DNA of 22,757 bases from VGWB01 sp964480945 (GTDB lineage Bacteria; Bacteroidota; Ignavibacteria; UBA10030): positions 1 through 22,757 of the forward strand of contig CAYZRX010000065.1 of assembly GCA_964480945.1 (NCBI GenBank). The letters are read 5' to 3'. The position numbers and the translations under genes are program-made. Position 1 is the first letter of the stretch; every line of letters begins with the position of its first letter. The notes beneath the pieces are model-generated. The model made no database searches and was not told the origin of the DNA. It was given only the letters and a program-made list of their open reading frames with translations. Positions 9,238 to 16,522 of the stretch are shown in pieces.

Positions 9238-11284
9238 TTAGAAAAGCACCCGGACGGTAAATCCGAGCGACGAAAGCCTCCCCCTGTCGTCCAGGCAAGA
9301 GACAGAGTGCGTTCCCTCCTTGAGCTTCAGGAAGAACTTTTCGCCTGCTTTCTTGCGTCCGATCAGCCGGCTGTCAAGATACCAGATATGGTCTTTCACG
9401 TCAACGCCGGAGCTCGCCTGGAACGTAATCTCCTGGGAGGCATCGGTGAGCAGATAGATCGTCTCGTTGACCGGACTCAGCACCTGCGGGCCGGCGTCCT
9501 TCGAGAGTTGCTCGCAGGCTGGGTCATGCCGAGGAGGCGCGCGGAAGGCCTTGCCGATTCTCTTCCAGTAATTCAAGAGCTCAGGTGGGTACTCCTGGTA
9601 GGTCACGAGCTTGTACGGGTGATCCTTCACGCACATCACACAGTAGTGTTTTCTCGAGTCGCGGGAGACCATATACTCTTTGTCGATGTCGCAGAATTGG
9701 CTCAGCGTGTGCGTTACCGAGTAGAGATCCTCGATCACGTGCGTACACTGCGGCGTCGCCAACTTCCCGCTGACGGCACACACGAGTCGAGTCCGNNNNN
9801 NNNNNNNNNNNNNNNNNNNNNNNNNNNNNNNNNNNNNNNNNNNNNNNNNNNNNNNNNNNNNNNNNNNNNNNNNNNNNNNNNNNNNNNNNNNNNNNCAGTC
9901 CGCTCCTTGCAAGAGCGGCAAAGGCGGTCGTGAGTTCCTCGAGCGTCACGCCGCACCCACCGATGATCATGCTCAGCCCAAGGTTCGAGCGCTGCGGCTC
10001 GAGCGAAGCGAAGCCAAGGTCTTCGAGAAACCGGCCGAACGACACCAGACCCGTTCGTTTGAGAAGACGGACCATCGGTGTGTTCAGCGATTTTCGGAGG
10101 GCTTCATCCGCGTAGACCAATCCCGAAAATGTGCCATCATAGTTCTCGGCAACATACCCGTCATAATCATACGGCACATCAAGCATGCGGAGTTTTGGCG
10201 TCAGCAGACCCTTGTCCATGGCAAGTGCGTACAACAGAGGCTTCATGGTCGACCCGGGCGATCGAACTGCCTGAACGGCGTCCACCTGACCTCTTGCCAG
10301 CGAGTCGGAGAAATCCTCCGATCCAACGTACGCTGCAACCTCCATCGTCCGATTGTTGAGTACAAGCGCGGCCGCGTTTCGGACTCCCCGCAGTTTCCAC
10401 GGACGAAGGTGGTTCGTCACAAGCGCCTCGACGGTTTTCTGAGCGCGCACGTCAAGGGAAGACCGCACCTCGCTCGCGTCGGTGAACTGGCCCTTGATCC
10501 TCAGACAGAAATGAGGCGCAGTAGGTTTGAGACCACCTCGCGATGCCTCCGCCCGAGTCTGCCAGATGACTGATGAATCATTCGCTGAGAGAAGCCCTGA
10601 ACGCAGGAAGCGCGATGCGAGCTGACAACGCGCCGTATAGAGCCGGTCGGCCTGTCGATCGGGTCGGAGGCCGTTCGGATCGTTCGGGATCAGGATAAGA
10701 TCAAGAAGTTGAGCGATGTTCAGCCGGTCGAGTGGCGTTTGATAGTACAGCAGAGAGGCCGATTTGAGTCCCTCGATGTTGCCGCCGAGCGGCGCCATCG
10801 AGAGATACATTTCCAGGATCTCGTCCTTGGAGTACTGCCATTCGAGCTGGAGCGCGCGGAAGATCTCGATGAGCTTGTTCCAGTAGGTCCTCTCCTTCGG
10901 TTCCAGCATTCGGGCAACTTGCATGGTGATGGTTGATGCCCCTGAGACGACCCTCCCAGCCTTGATGTTCTGGAGGAGCGCCCGTCCCATGGAGACGGGA
11001 TTGAAACCCGGATGGTAATAGAAGAAACGATCCTCTTTCTCAACGAGGATCTTCCTGAGCCGCTCGGGGATCTCGCGCACCGACGTCTTCAGCCGCCAGC
11101 TTCCGTCACTCGCGAGGAAGGCAGTGAGAAAAATCCCGTTATGATCGGTGACGACGAGAGAGTACGGCTTTTGTTGAGGAAGAGGAAAACGCCAGGAGAG
11201 GATAAGGAAGAGGACGAAGATCGCTGCGCAGGCTGCCGTCAGGCGAACCGACGCGACACGGACGGTGTGTAAGGCACGGTGCAT
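9238..11284 (-). CDS. pbpC: Penicillin-binding protein 1C (interrupted by gap)
   Basis: Bifunctional peptidoglycan synthase anchored by a membrane segment (residues 15-30). The glycosyltransferase domain shows EDRFFYYHPG (catalytic Glu84), GASTITMQ (115-122) and the helix EIFRALQLEWQ. The transpeptidase domain shows STMK (Ser345-Lys348) and SLN (399-401). The KTG motif is not visible and must lie in the 100-N gap at 9796-9895. After the gap comes the BiPBP_C domain, ending DDRGRLSSLGF. Flanking codon phases fit one gene if the gap is a multiple of three. A TTG start at 11335 is open in frame but lies inside the -10 box of the promoter, so the ATG at 11284 is preferred; no clear ribosome site precedes it. 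It is the first gene of an operon with the macroglobulin, the classical PBP1C-A2M pairing. In E. coli PBP1C the penicillin-binding activity is poorly understood. Confidence 0.92.
9796..9895. other. Assembly gap (100 N) in pbpC
   Basis: 100 N placeholder covering the end of the transpeptidase domain, including the expected KTG motif. Codon boundaries fall exactly at both gap edges, so the true length should be a multiple of three, which 100 is not. Confidence 0.97.
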
Positions 11285-11332
11285 TGGGAAGGATTCAGGC
11301 AATCGTTCGAGAAAACCGGCGAATCCCAACTG

Positions 11333-11363
11333 CAAATGTAGGTTGTCTTACGGTCAAAGTCAA
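11333..11363 (-). promoter_or_regulatory. Promoter of the pbpC-macroglobulin operon
   Basis: On the minus strand TTGACTTT (11363-11356) and TACATTTG (11340-11333), with box starts 23 bases apart as in the plus-strand promoters. The second box is a full match to the Bacteroidota TAnnTTTG element. Transcription would begin near 11327, about 45 bases before the ATG at 11284, which rules out the TTG at 11335 as start. Confidence 0.65.
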
Positions 11364-11686
11364 CACGCTCGCGAGGCTCTGTGGGGTCTGTCACCCCTGT
11401 TCTGGTTCATCGTAGGCCCTGTCATCGCGCCTGCGACCCGGGTCACTGCGTACGTTGACTCTACAAGAATCCTTTGGTGAGAATGGGAGTTGATGTTCTT
11501 GAGTTCAAATCTGGCTTCCGTTTGGATCTGAGAAAACCACATTTCACTAGCACTCCTCATCCCCCCCGCATGCCTTTCGTGCCCTAATGGCATTCATCAA
11601 ATTCTCGTCGTATTATCATTCTACGAAGCGATCCGGTGTCACTCATCGTTGACTCAAAGTCACCTCTGGTTTCTTTCGAGAGTCGA
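11364..11686. other. Intergenic region between divergent pbpC and tag
   Basis: About 320 bases without a convincing gene. Visible items are a small hairpin GGGGT-N5-ACCCC (11383-11397), a perfect 10-base palindrome GACCCGGGTC (11435-11444), a TTGACT at 11455-11460 with only a poor partner box, and a TATTAT at 11611-11616 that could be a -10 box for tag. No promoter for tag can be named with confidence. Confidence 0.5.
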
Positions 11687-12256
11687 ATGAACATTCAGCG
11701 CTGCGGCTGGTCGACCTCCGATCCTCTCTACCTTGAATATCACGACAAGGAGTGGGGCACACCGGTTCATGACGACCGGAAGCTCTTCGAGATGCTTATA
11801 CTCGAGGGAGCTCAGGCCGGGCTGAGTTGGATCACCATTCTCAGGAAGCGTGAGAACTACAGGAAAGCCTTCGACCGTTTCCACGCGGAGAGGATTGCCC
11901 GCTATGACCAGCGCAAGGTCCGACAGCTTTTGAGTGACGACGGGATCGTCCGGAACCGGCTCAAGATCGAAGCAGCTATCGCGAACGCAAAAGCGTTCCT
12001 TGCCGTTCAAAAGGAGTTCGGAAGCTTCGACCGCTACATCTGGCAATTCGTGGGTGGGAAGCCGCGGGTGAACCGACGGAGGACCCTCAAGCAGATACCG
12101 CCAGAGACGCGCGAATCCGATGCGATGAGCAGAGACCTAAAGGAGCGCGGATTCCGGTTTGTCGGCTCAACGATCTGCTATGCATTTATGCAGGCCGTCG
12201 GTATGGTCAACGATCACATTACTAGCTGCTTCCGGCATCGCGAGCTTTTGAGATAG
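11687..12256 (+). CDS. tag: DNA-3-methyladenine glycosylase I
   Basis: A base-excision repair enzyme of 189 residues, like E. coli Tag (187), that removes 3-methyladenine from alkylated DNA. The N-terminus MNIQRCGW with EYHDKEWG, and the C-terminal HITSC, supply the family's zinc site (Cys6, His19, His177, Cys181). LILEGAQAGLSW contains the active-site acidic residue (Glu40) and the family signature. An open extension back to a GTG at 11636 adds 17 residues that are not part of the family, so the ATG at 11687 is preferred. It is separated by 113 bases from the phosphoesterase gene and is probably its own unit. Cytoplasmic. Confidence 0.94.
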   Translation: MNIQRCGWSTSDPLYLEYHDKEWGTPVHDDRKLFEMLILEGAQAGLSWITILRKRENYRKAFDRFHAERIARYDQRKVRQLLSDDGIVRNRLKIEAAIANAKAFLAVQKEFGSFDRYIWQFVGGKPRVNRRRTLKQIPPETRESDAMSRDLKERGFRFVGSTICYAFMQAVGMVNDHITSCFRHRELLR

Positions 12257-12369
12257 CCCCCCGCATTAAAGCCGCGTAAACGCTCTTTCTTCTCTGGAAA
12301 TATTCGATCATATTGTGTACGCATTGTTGTTTCGCTTTCCGCAAACTCACTTCTCCCGGAGAATCGTGC

Positions 12370-13605
12370 ATGAAGTCTAAGCTCAGTCTCATCTTTTTCC
12401 TCTGTCTTTCCTCCTACAGCTACTCGCGCCAGCAGTCGGGACTGATGCTCATGCCGCCGTATCTTCAAGCGGTGACGACGAACAGCATCTACGTCCTCGT
12501 GGAGAGCTCATCGGTCGATCCGGTCACCATCGAGTACGGCCCCACCGCCGCCTACGGCAAGAGCGCACCCACCGAGTCCGTCGAATCCACGACAAACTCA
12601 ACGTATGTACATAATGTGAAGATCACCGGACTTGAGCCGAACACCGTCTACCATTATCGAGCTCTCCAGCAACGAAGCGTCTCTGCCAACGCGACCTTCA
12701 GGACCGCCGTTCTGCCGGGGACAAGCTTCCGTTTTGCGTGGATGGCAGACTGCCGGACGGGCACCGCTGTGCATGACAGCATCTCCCGGAGGATCGTTGA
12801 AGCAAATCCTGCTATGGCGCTCTACGGCGGGGACCTCTGTATCTCGTCCTCCTACGGTGCGTTCAAAAGTCAATTCTTCAGGCCGAATCAGCTTGCAGAA
12901 AGTGCGCGGATACCGTTCTTCAACGCCCCGGGGAACCATGAGGGCTGGTCCACTAACACAAAGGCCTTCACGCAGGCGCCGGCATCGCTATCAGGCACCC
13001 AGGATTACTACTCGTTGGACTACGGGGACATGCACGTCCTGGTGCTCAACACGCAGCTCGATTATGACGAAGGAAGCCCGCAGTACCTCTTCGCACAAAG
13101 CGATCTTTCTTCGACAAAGAGGGTATGGAAGATCGTCATCGCACACAAGCACGCGTATTGCGCAGGAGGTCACGGGGAGGATGACGACCTCAAGACGATG
13201 ACGAGCAAGATCTTCGAGCCGGACCACGTCGATATGGTCATCGCCGGCCACTCGCACTTTTACCAGCACAATCTGGTGAACGGGATTCACCATATGATCA
13301 TCGGCACCGCGGGGGCACCGCTCTATTCGCCCTCGAACGCTTCGTACACCGTCAAGTCCATCAAGGATTACAACTTCGCGATCGTTGATGTCTCGCCGGT
13401 TTCATTCAAGATGGTGGTGTATGACGACCGCGGCACCGTTCTCGAGAGTCTCACGCTGACAAAGCCGGCGAAAACTGAATCAACAAAACCTGGGCCTCCG
13501 GAGGGATATCTTTTCCGTCAGGACGATCCGTCTTTCCGGCGGCCGAATTCCGACCGACACGTCGGGCATGTCATCACCCCACAGAGGAGCTTGATCCCTC
13601 GCTAA
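12370..13605 (+). CDS. Secreted purple acid phosphatase-like metallophosphoesterase
   Basis: A 411-residue protein with a signal peptide (1-20). Residues about 25-112 form a fibronectin-III-like N-terminal domain (PPYLQAVTTNSIYVLVES, GLEPNTVYHYRA), typical of purple acid phosphatases. The catalytic domain shows the metal-ligand series in order: ADCR (Asp127), GGD (Asp155), GNHE (Asn189-His190), AHKH (His259, His261) and GHSH (His294, His296). The usual tyrosine ligand motif GDxxY is replaced by GGDLC, so the metal centre may differ from true purple acid phosphatases. The ATG at 12370 is chosen because it begins the signal peptide and has CGGAGAA upstream; an upstream in-frame codon at 12313 lacks both. 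Likely hydrolyses phosphomonoesters or diesters in the periplasm; substrate unknown. Confidence 0.88.
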   Translation: MKSKLSLIFFLCLSSYSYSRQQSGLMLMPPYLQAVTTNSIYVLVESSSVDPVTIEYGPTAAYGKSAPTESVESTTNSTYVHNVKITGLEPNTVYHYRALQQRSVSANATFRTAVLPGTSFRFAWMADCRTGTAVHDSISRRIVEANPAMALYGGDLCISSSYGAFKSQFFRPNQLAESARIPFFNAPGNHEGWSTNTKAFTQAPASLSGTQDYYSLDYGDMHVLVLNTQLDYDEGSPQYLFAQSDLSSTKRVWKIVIAHKHAYCAGGHGEDDDLKTMTSKIFEPDHVDMVIAGHSHFYQHNLVNGIHHMIIGTAGAPLYSPSNASYTVKSIKDYNFAIVDVSPVSFKMVVYDDRGTVLESLTLTKPAKTESTKPGPPEGYLFRQDDPSFRRPNSDRHVGHVITPQRSLIPR

Positions 13606-13640
13606 TCCTCAAACAAGGTTCATACACAAAGGATGGAACG

Positions 13641-13913
13641 ATGACAACTACGATGAAACGCGAGGCCTTGAAGCAGTTACAGGGAATTCCAGGTATAGGC
13701 AAGAGCATTGCTGAGGACCTCTGGCAGCTCGGCATTCGGAAGGTCACGGATCTCCGGGGCAAGGATCCGGAGAAACTCTATCTGAAGCGCTGCATTCAGC
13801 ACGGCACCCCGATCGACCGATGTTTGCTGTACACCTTTCGCTGCGCGGTTTACTTTGCCTCGCACAAGAACCATGATCCCGAGCTCCTCAAGTGGTGGAA
13901 CTGGAAGGACTGA
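13641..13913 (+). CDS. Small helix-hairpin-helix protein, Cdd1 (pathogenicity locus) family
   Basis: A 90-residue protein whose N-terminal half holds a helix-hairpin-helix (LQGIPGIGKSIAEDLWQLGI, residues 13-32), a fold that binds DNA backbone without sequence preference. The C-terminal half (KRCIQHGTPIDRCLLYTFRC, then WWNWKD at the end) matches the Cdd1 family layout; the conserved CxxH-type and cysteine residues are suggestive but no function is established for the family. A ribosome site AAAGGATGG lies just upstream of the ATG. It sits 35 bases behind the phosphoesterase gene and may be cotranscribed with it, with no obvious functional link. Confidence 0.85.
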   Translation: MTTTMKREALKQLQGIPGIGKSIAEDLWQLGIRKVTDLRGKDPEKLYLKRCIQHGTPIDRCLLYTFRCAVYFASHKNHDPELLKWWNWKD

Positions 13914-13985
13914 ACGCCTCTCACCCTGGCATCGGGCCTCGGACTGCTGTATGTCGACCTTTTCTCTTCGCGATGGTATTGAGAG

Positions 13986-14966
13986 ATGATCGAGCACCCG
14001 CCGCGTCTTAAGTTGCTCTCCGCCTTCGCGGCCGTCTACCTGATCTGGGGCTCCACCTACCTCGGCATCCGCGTCGCGATCGAATCAATCCCGCCCTTCC
14101 TCATGGCCGGGTCGCGCTTCATCGTGTCCGGCACGTTGCTGTATCTGTGGTCAAGAATCCGCCGCGATCCCTCGCCGACAGCCACGCACTGGAGATCCGC
14201 GGCGATCATCGGCTTGATGCTCCTGGTGATCGGCAACGGCGCTCTGACGTGGGCAGAACAGTTGATACCGTCGGGAATCGCGGCTCTGCTTGCAGCCGTC
14301 AGCCCCCTCTGGTTCGTTCTGATCGAGTGGATACAGGGAGGTGCCAAACCGTCGGCGGGCGTGGTTGTCGGACTGGTCCTCGGGACACTCGGCGTGATCG
14401 TGCTCATCAATCCTGCCAGCCTCGTCGGGGGTGAAGGGGTCAATATCCTCAGCGCAATGGTTCTTGTCATCGCCTCGATCTGCTGGGCGGGCGGCTCGCT
14501 CTATTCGCGCAAGGCCACGCTCCCCTCCTCACCGCTGCTGGCCACGGGTATGGAGATGCTCGCGGGCGGGTTCGGCCTGGTGCTGCTGGGCGCGATCTCC
14601 GGCGAGCTGACCACGTTTCAGATTTCTGCGGTGACGTACCGATCACTCGGCGCGTATGCGTACCTCACTATCTTCGGCTCGCTCATTGGGTTCAGCTCCT
14701 ACATCTGGCTGCTGCGTGCCACGACACCGACGCTCGCGTCGACATACGCCTATGTCAATCCCGTTGTGGCGGTCTTCATCGGCTGGCTCGTTGCCGATGA
14801 GGTTTTGAGTGGTCGTATCCTCGCGGCCGCCTTGTTAATCGTTGCAGCCGTGGCGGCAATTACGGTTCTCGGCACCCGGAGAAGCACGAAGACCCTCAAG
14901 CAACTTCACATCATGGAGCCCTCTTCGCAGCGCGACAAGCTCTCAGACTCGGAAGCGGCGTCCTGA
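13986..14966 (+). CDS. EamA/DMT-superfamily exporter (YedA/RhaT-like)
   Basis: A 326-residue integral membrane protein with about ten hydrophobic segments in two EamA repeats. The first repeat begins AFAAVYLIWGSTYLGIRVAI and the second near residue 160 (VIASICWAGGSLYSR). The motif LIWGSTYLGIR and the late segment STYAYVNPVVAVFIGWL are typical of the YedA-like branch of drug/metabolite transporters. It would export a small metabolite across the cytoplasmic membrane; the substrate cannot be told from sequence. The last 30 or so residues are a polar cytoplasmic tail. The stop is 12 bases before the next gene, so the two are very likely cotranslated. Confidence 0.9.
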   Translation: MIEHPPRLKLLSAFAAVYLIWGSTYLGIRVAIESIPPFLMAGSRFIVSGTLLYLWSRIRRDPSPTATHWRSAAIIGLMLLVIGNGALTWAEQLIPSGIAALLAAVSPLWFVLIEWIQGGAKPSAGVVVGLVLGTLGVIVLINPASLVGGEGVNILSAMVLVIASICWAGGSLYSRKATLPSSPLLATGMEMLAGGFGLVLLGAISGELTTFQISAVTYRSLGAYAYLTIFGSLIGFSSYIWLLRATTPTLASTYAYVNPVVAVFIGWLVADEVLSGRILAAALLIVAAVAAITVLGTRRSTKTLKQLHIMEPSSQRDKLSDSEAAS

Positions 14967-14978
14967 TTCAAGGTCCGA

Positions 14979-15638
14979 ATGAAAGTCCGCGTCAAGATCT
15001 GTTGCATTTCCAGCCCGGAGGAGGCACGTCTCGCGATTTCGTACGGAGCTTCGGCTCTCGGGCTCGTTTCGGCGATGCCCAGCGGACCAGGCCCTATCCC
15101 GGAGGAATTGATTGCCGAAATCGCCGCCGTCATCCCGCCGGGTATCTCGTCATTCCTTTTGACGAGCAAGCAGGACGCAGCCTCCATCATCGAACAACAG
15201 CGTAAGACGCGCGTCAACACACTGCAGCTGGTCGACGCCGTGCCGGTCGAGACGTATTCCGACCTGCGGCGTGAGCTGCCCGGGGTCGCAATTGTGCAGG
15301 TCGTTCATGTCACCGGCGATCAGGCAATCCAAGAGGCTCGCCGAGTCGCCCCTTCCGTCGATGCAATCCTGCTTGATTCAGGGAACCCTGCTCTCGGCGT
15401 CAAAGAGTTAGGGGGAACCGGTCGCACGCACGATTGGAGGATCAGCAGGAGAATTCGGGCGGAGGTCGCGGTACCGGTCTTCCTAGCGGGAGGACTTCAC
15501 GCAGAGAATGTCGTCGATGCGATCCGCGCGGTGGAGCCTTACGCGGTCGATGTTTGCAGCGGTGTCAGATCGAATGGACGATTGGACGAGGGGAGACTGT
15601 CACGCTTCTTTCGTAGCGTCGAGAACATTCATGGCTGA
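14979..15638 (+). CDS. TrpF-like (phosphoribosylanthranilate isomerase family) protein, atypical
   Basis: A 219-residue TIM-barrel protein. TrpF landmarks are KIC at 6-8 (Cys8 matching the catalytic cysteine), an aspartate at 133 (LLDSG) matching the general acid, GGTGRTHDW (145-153), FLAGGLHAENV (168-178) and DVCSGV (191-196). Departures: the usual SPR segment after strand 2 is replaced by SGPGP (35-39), and the QLHG motif by QLVD (83-86). Canonical TrpF converts phosphoribosylanthranilate in tryptophan synthesis, but no other trp gene is nearby. The gene begins 12 bases after the exporter with AAGGT as ribosome site. It may be a real standalone TrpF or a paralogue acting on a related sugar phosphate; the family call is firm, the reaction is not. 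Confidence 0.82.
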   Translation: MKVRVKICCISSPEEARLAISYGASALGLVSAMPSGPGPIPEELIAEIAAVIPPGISSFLLTSKQDAASIIEQQRKTRVNTLQLVDAVPVETYSDLRRELPGVAIVQVVHVTGDQAIQEARRVAPSVDAILLDSGNPALGVKELGGTGRTHDWRISRRIRAEVAVPVFLAGGLHAENVVDAIRAVEPYAVDVCSGVRSNGRLDEGRLSRFFRSVENIHG

Positions 15639-15758
15639 CGGACAAGCGTTTTCCGTACGACCACGACGGCCGCAACCAACGACGGGGTCTTCCGTATGAG
15701 GACCCAAATGCAGTCGCGCTGACTGCTCTTCAACAACATCTTGCAACAGGGAGGAACT

Positions 15759-16346
15759 ATGAAAACGTCCGCACTCGTAGCAGCGCTCCTCTTGATCACG
15801 CTTCCCCTTCTTGCCCAGGAAGAAACACTGGTCAAAGGTGATATTGAAAGCGGCGGATTCGGTGGACCCGTCGTGAAATTCGGGACCTTCAACGGCGAGT
15901 TGGGTGTTCTCGTGGGGGGAAGAGGTGGTTGGATCATCAACCATTCGTTCATCCTTGGCGGCGGAGGGTACGGCCTGGCAAACAACGTCAGAGCCAAAAC
16001 GCTCGGACCCAACGGCGAGCGGTACGTAAACTTCGGCTACGGCGGACTGGAGCTCGAGTACATCCCGCAGTCGGACAAACTGGTCCATCTTTCGTTTATG
16101 GTGCTGATCGGCGCCGGTGGTGTCGGGTGGCGGGACGAGGACGTGGGAGTCAGTCGCAACTCGGAAGGCGATGCATTCTTCATCGTCGAACCGGCCGTGC
16201 ACGCGACGCTGAACGTCACGAAGTACTTCCGCATCAGCGCGGGGGCGAGCTTTCGGGTGATCAGCGGTGTCAATTCGGACGTTTCGTCGAACGCAAGTCT
16301 GGGCGGGCCATCAGCTGTACTGACGTTTCGGTTCGGGAAGTTTTAA
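15759..16346 (+). CDS. Small secreted outer-membrane beta-barrel protein
   Basis: A 195-residue protein with a signal peptide (residues 1-19, ending PLLA-Q). The mature chain is glycine- and aromatic-rich with alternating strands (GGRGGWIINHSFILGGGGYG, YVNFGYGGLELEYIP) and ends in LTFRFGKF, a terminal phenylalanine strand as expected for insertion by the BAM complex. The ATG at 15759 is chosen because GGGAGG precedes it; an in-frame TTG at 15741 lies before this ribosome site. It stands alone and is closed by a strong terminator. Function unknown. It is unlike the barrel at 802 in length and sequence, so not a recent duplicate. Confidence 0.78.
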   Translation: MKTSALVAALLLITLPLLAQEETLVKGDIESGGFGGPVVKFGTFNGELGVLVGGRGGWIINHSFILGGGGYGLANNVRAKTLGPNGERYVNFGYGGLELEYIPQSDKLVHLSFMVLIGAGGVGWRDEDVGVSRNSEGDAFFIVEPAVHATLNVTKYFRISAGASFRVISGVNSDVSSNASLGGPSAVLTFRFGKF

Positions 16347-16375
16347 TCGATACCCTCCTGGAACGATGGATATTC

Positions 16376-16411
16376 TGACCGCCACCGGTCGATGGCGGTC
16401 ATTTTGTTTTT
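16376..16411 (+). terminator. Rho-independent terminator
   Basis: A perfect 9-base-pair stem (TGACCGCCA with TGGCGGTCA) around an 8-base loop, followed by ATTTTGTTTTT, 30 bases after the barrel gene stop. This is the clearest terminator in the window. Confidence 0.9.
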
Positions 16412-16460
16412 GATCTGGCCAACACGCCGGCAATGTCTCATTCGGGGGGACAGCCTCAGG

Positions 16461-16490
16461 TTGATTTTGACGCAAGTGTTAGCGTAATTA
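16461..16490 (+). promoter_or_regulatory. Probable promoter of the Sel1-repeat gene
   Basis: TTGATTTT at 16461-16468 and TAATTA at 16485-16490, with box starts 24 bases apart, one more than in the other promoters of this type. Located directly between a terminator and the start at 16523. Confidence 0.45.
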
Positions 16491-16522
16491 ATTCGCTTCG
16501 GTTCTGAATCGATTGAGAATCA

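Noticed and set aside
9031..9933. 300-residue open frame on the plus strand
   Set aside because: It lies opposite the macroglobulin start and the pbpC 3' part, runs through the N gap, is Arg-rich and has no domain; it is an antisense shadow.
11333..11335. TTG as start codon of pbpC
   Set aside because: It is part of the proposed -10 box TACATTTG and has no ribosome site; the ATG at 11284 fits better.
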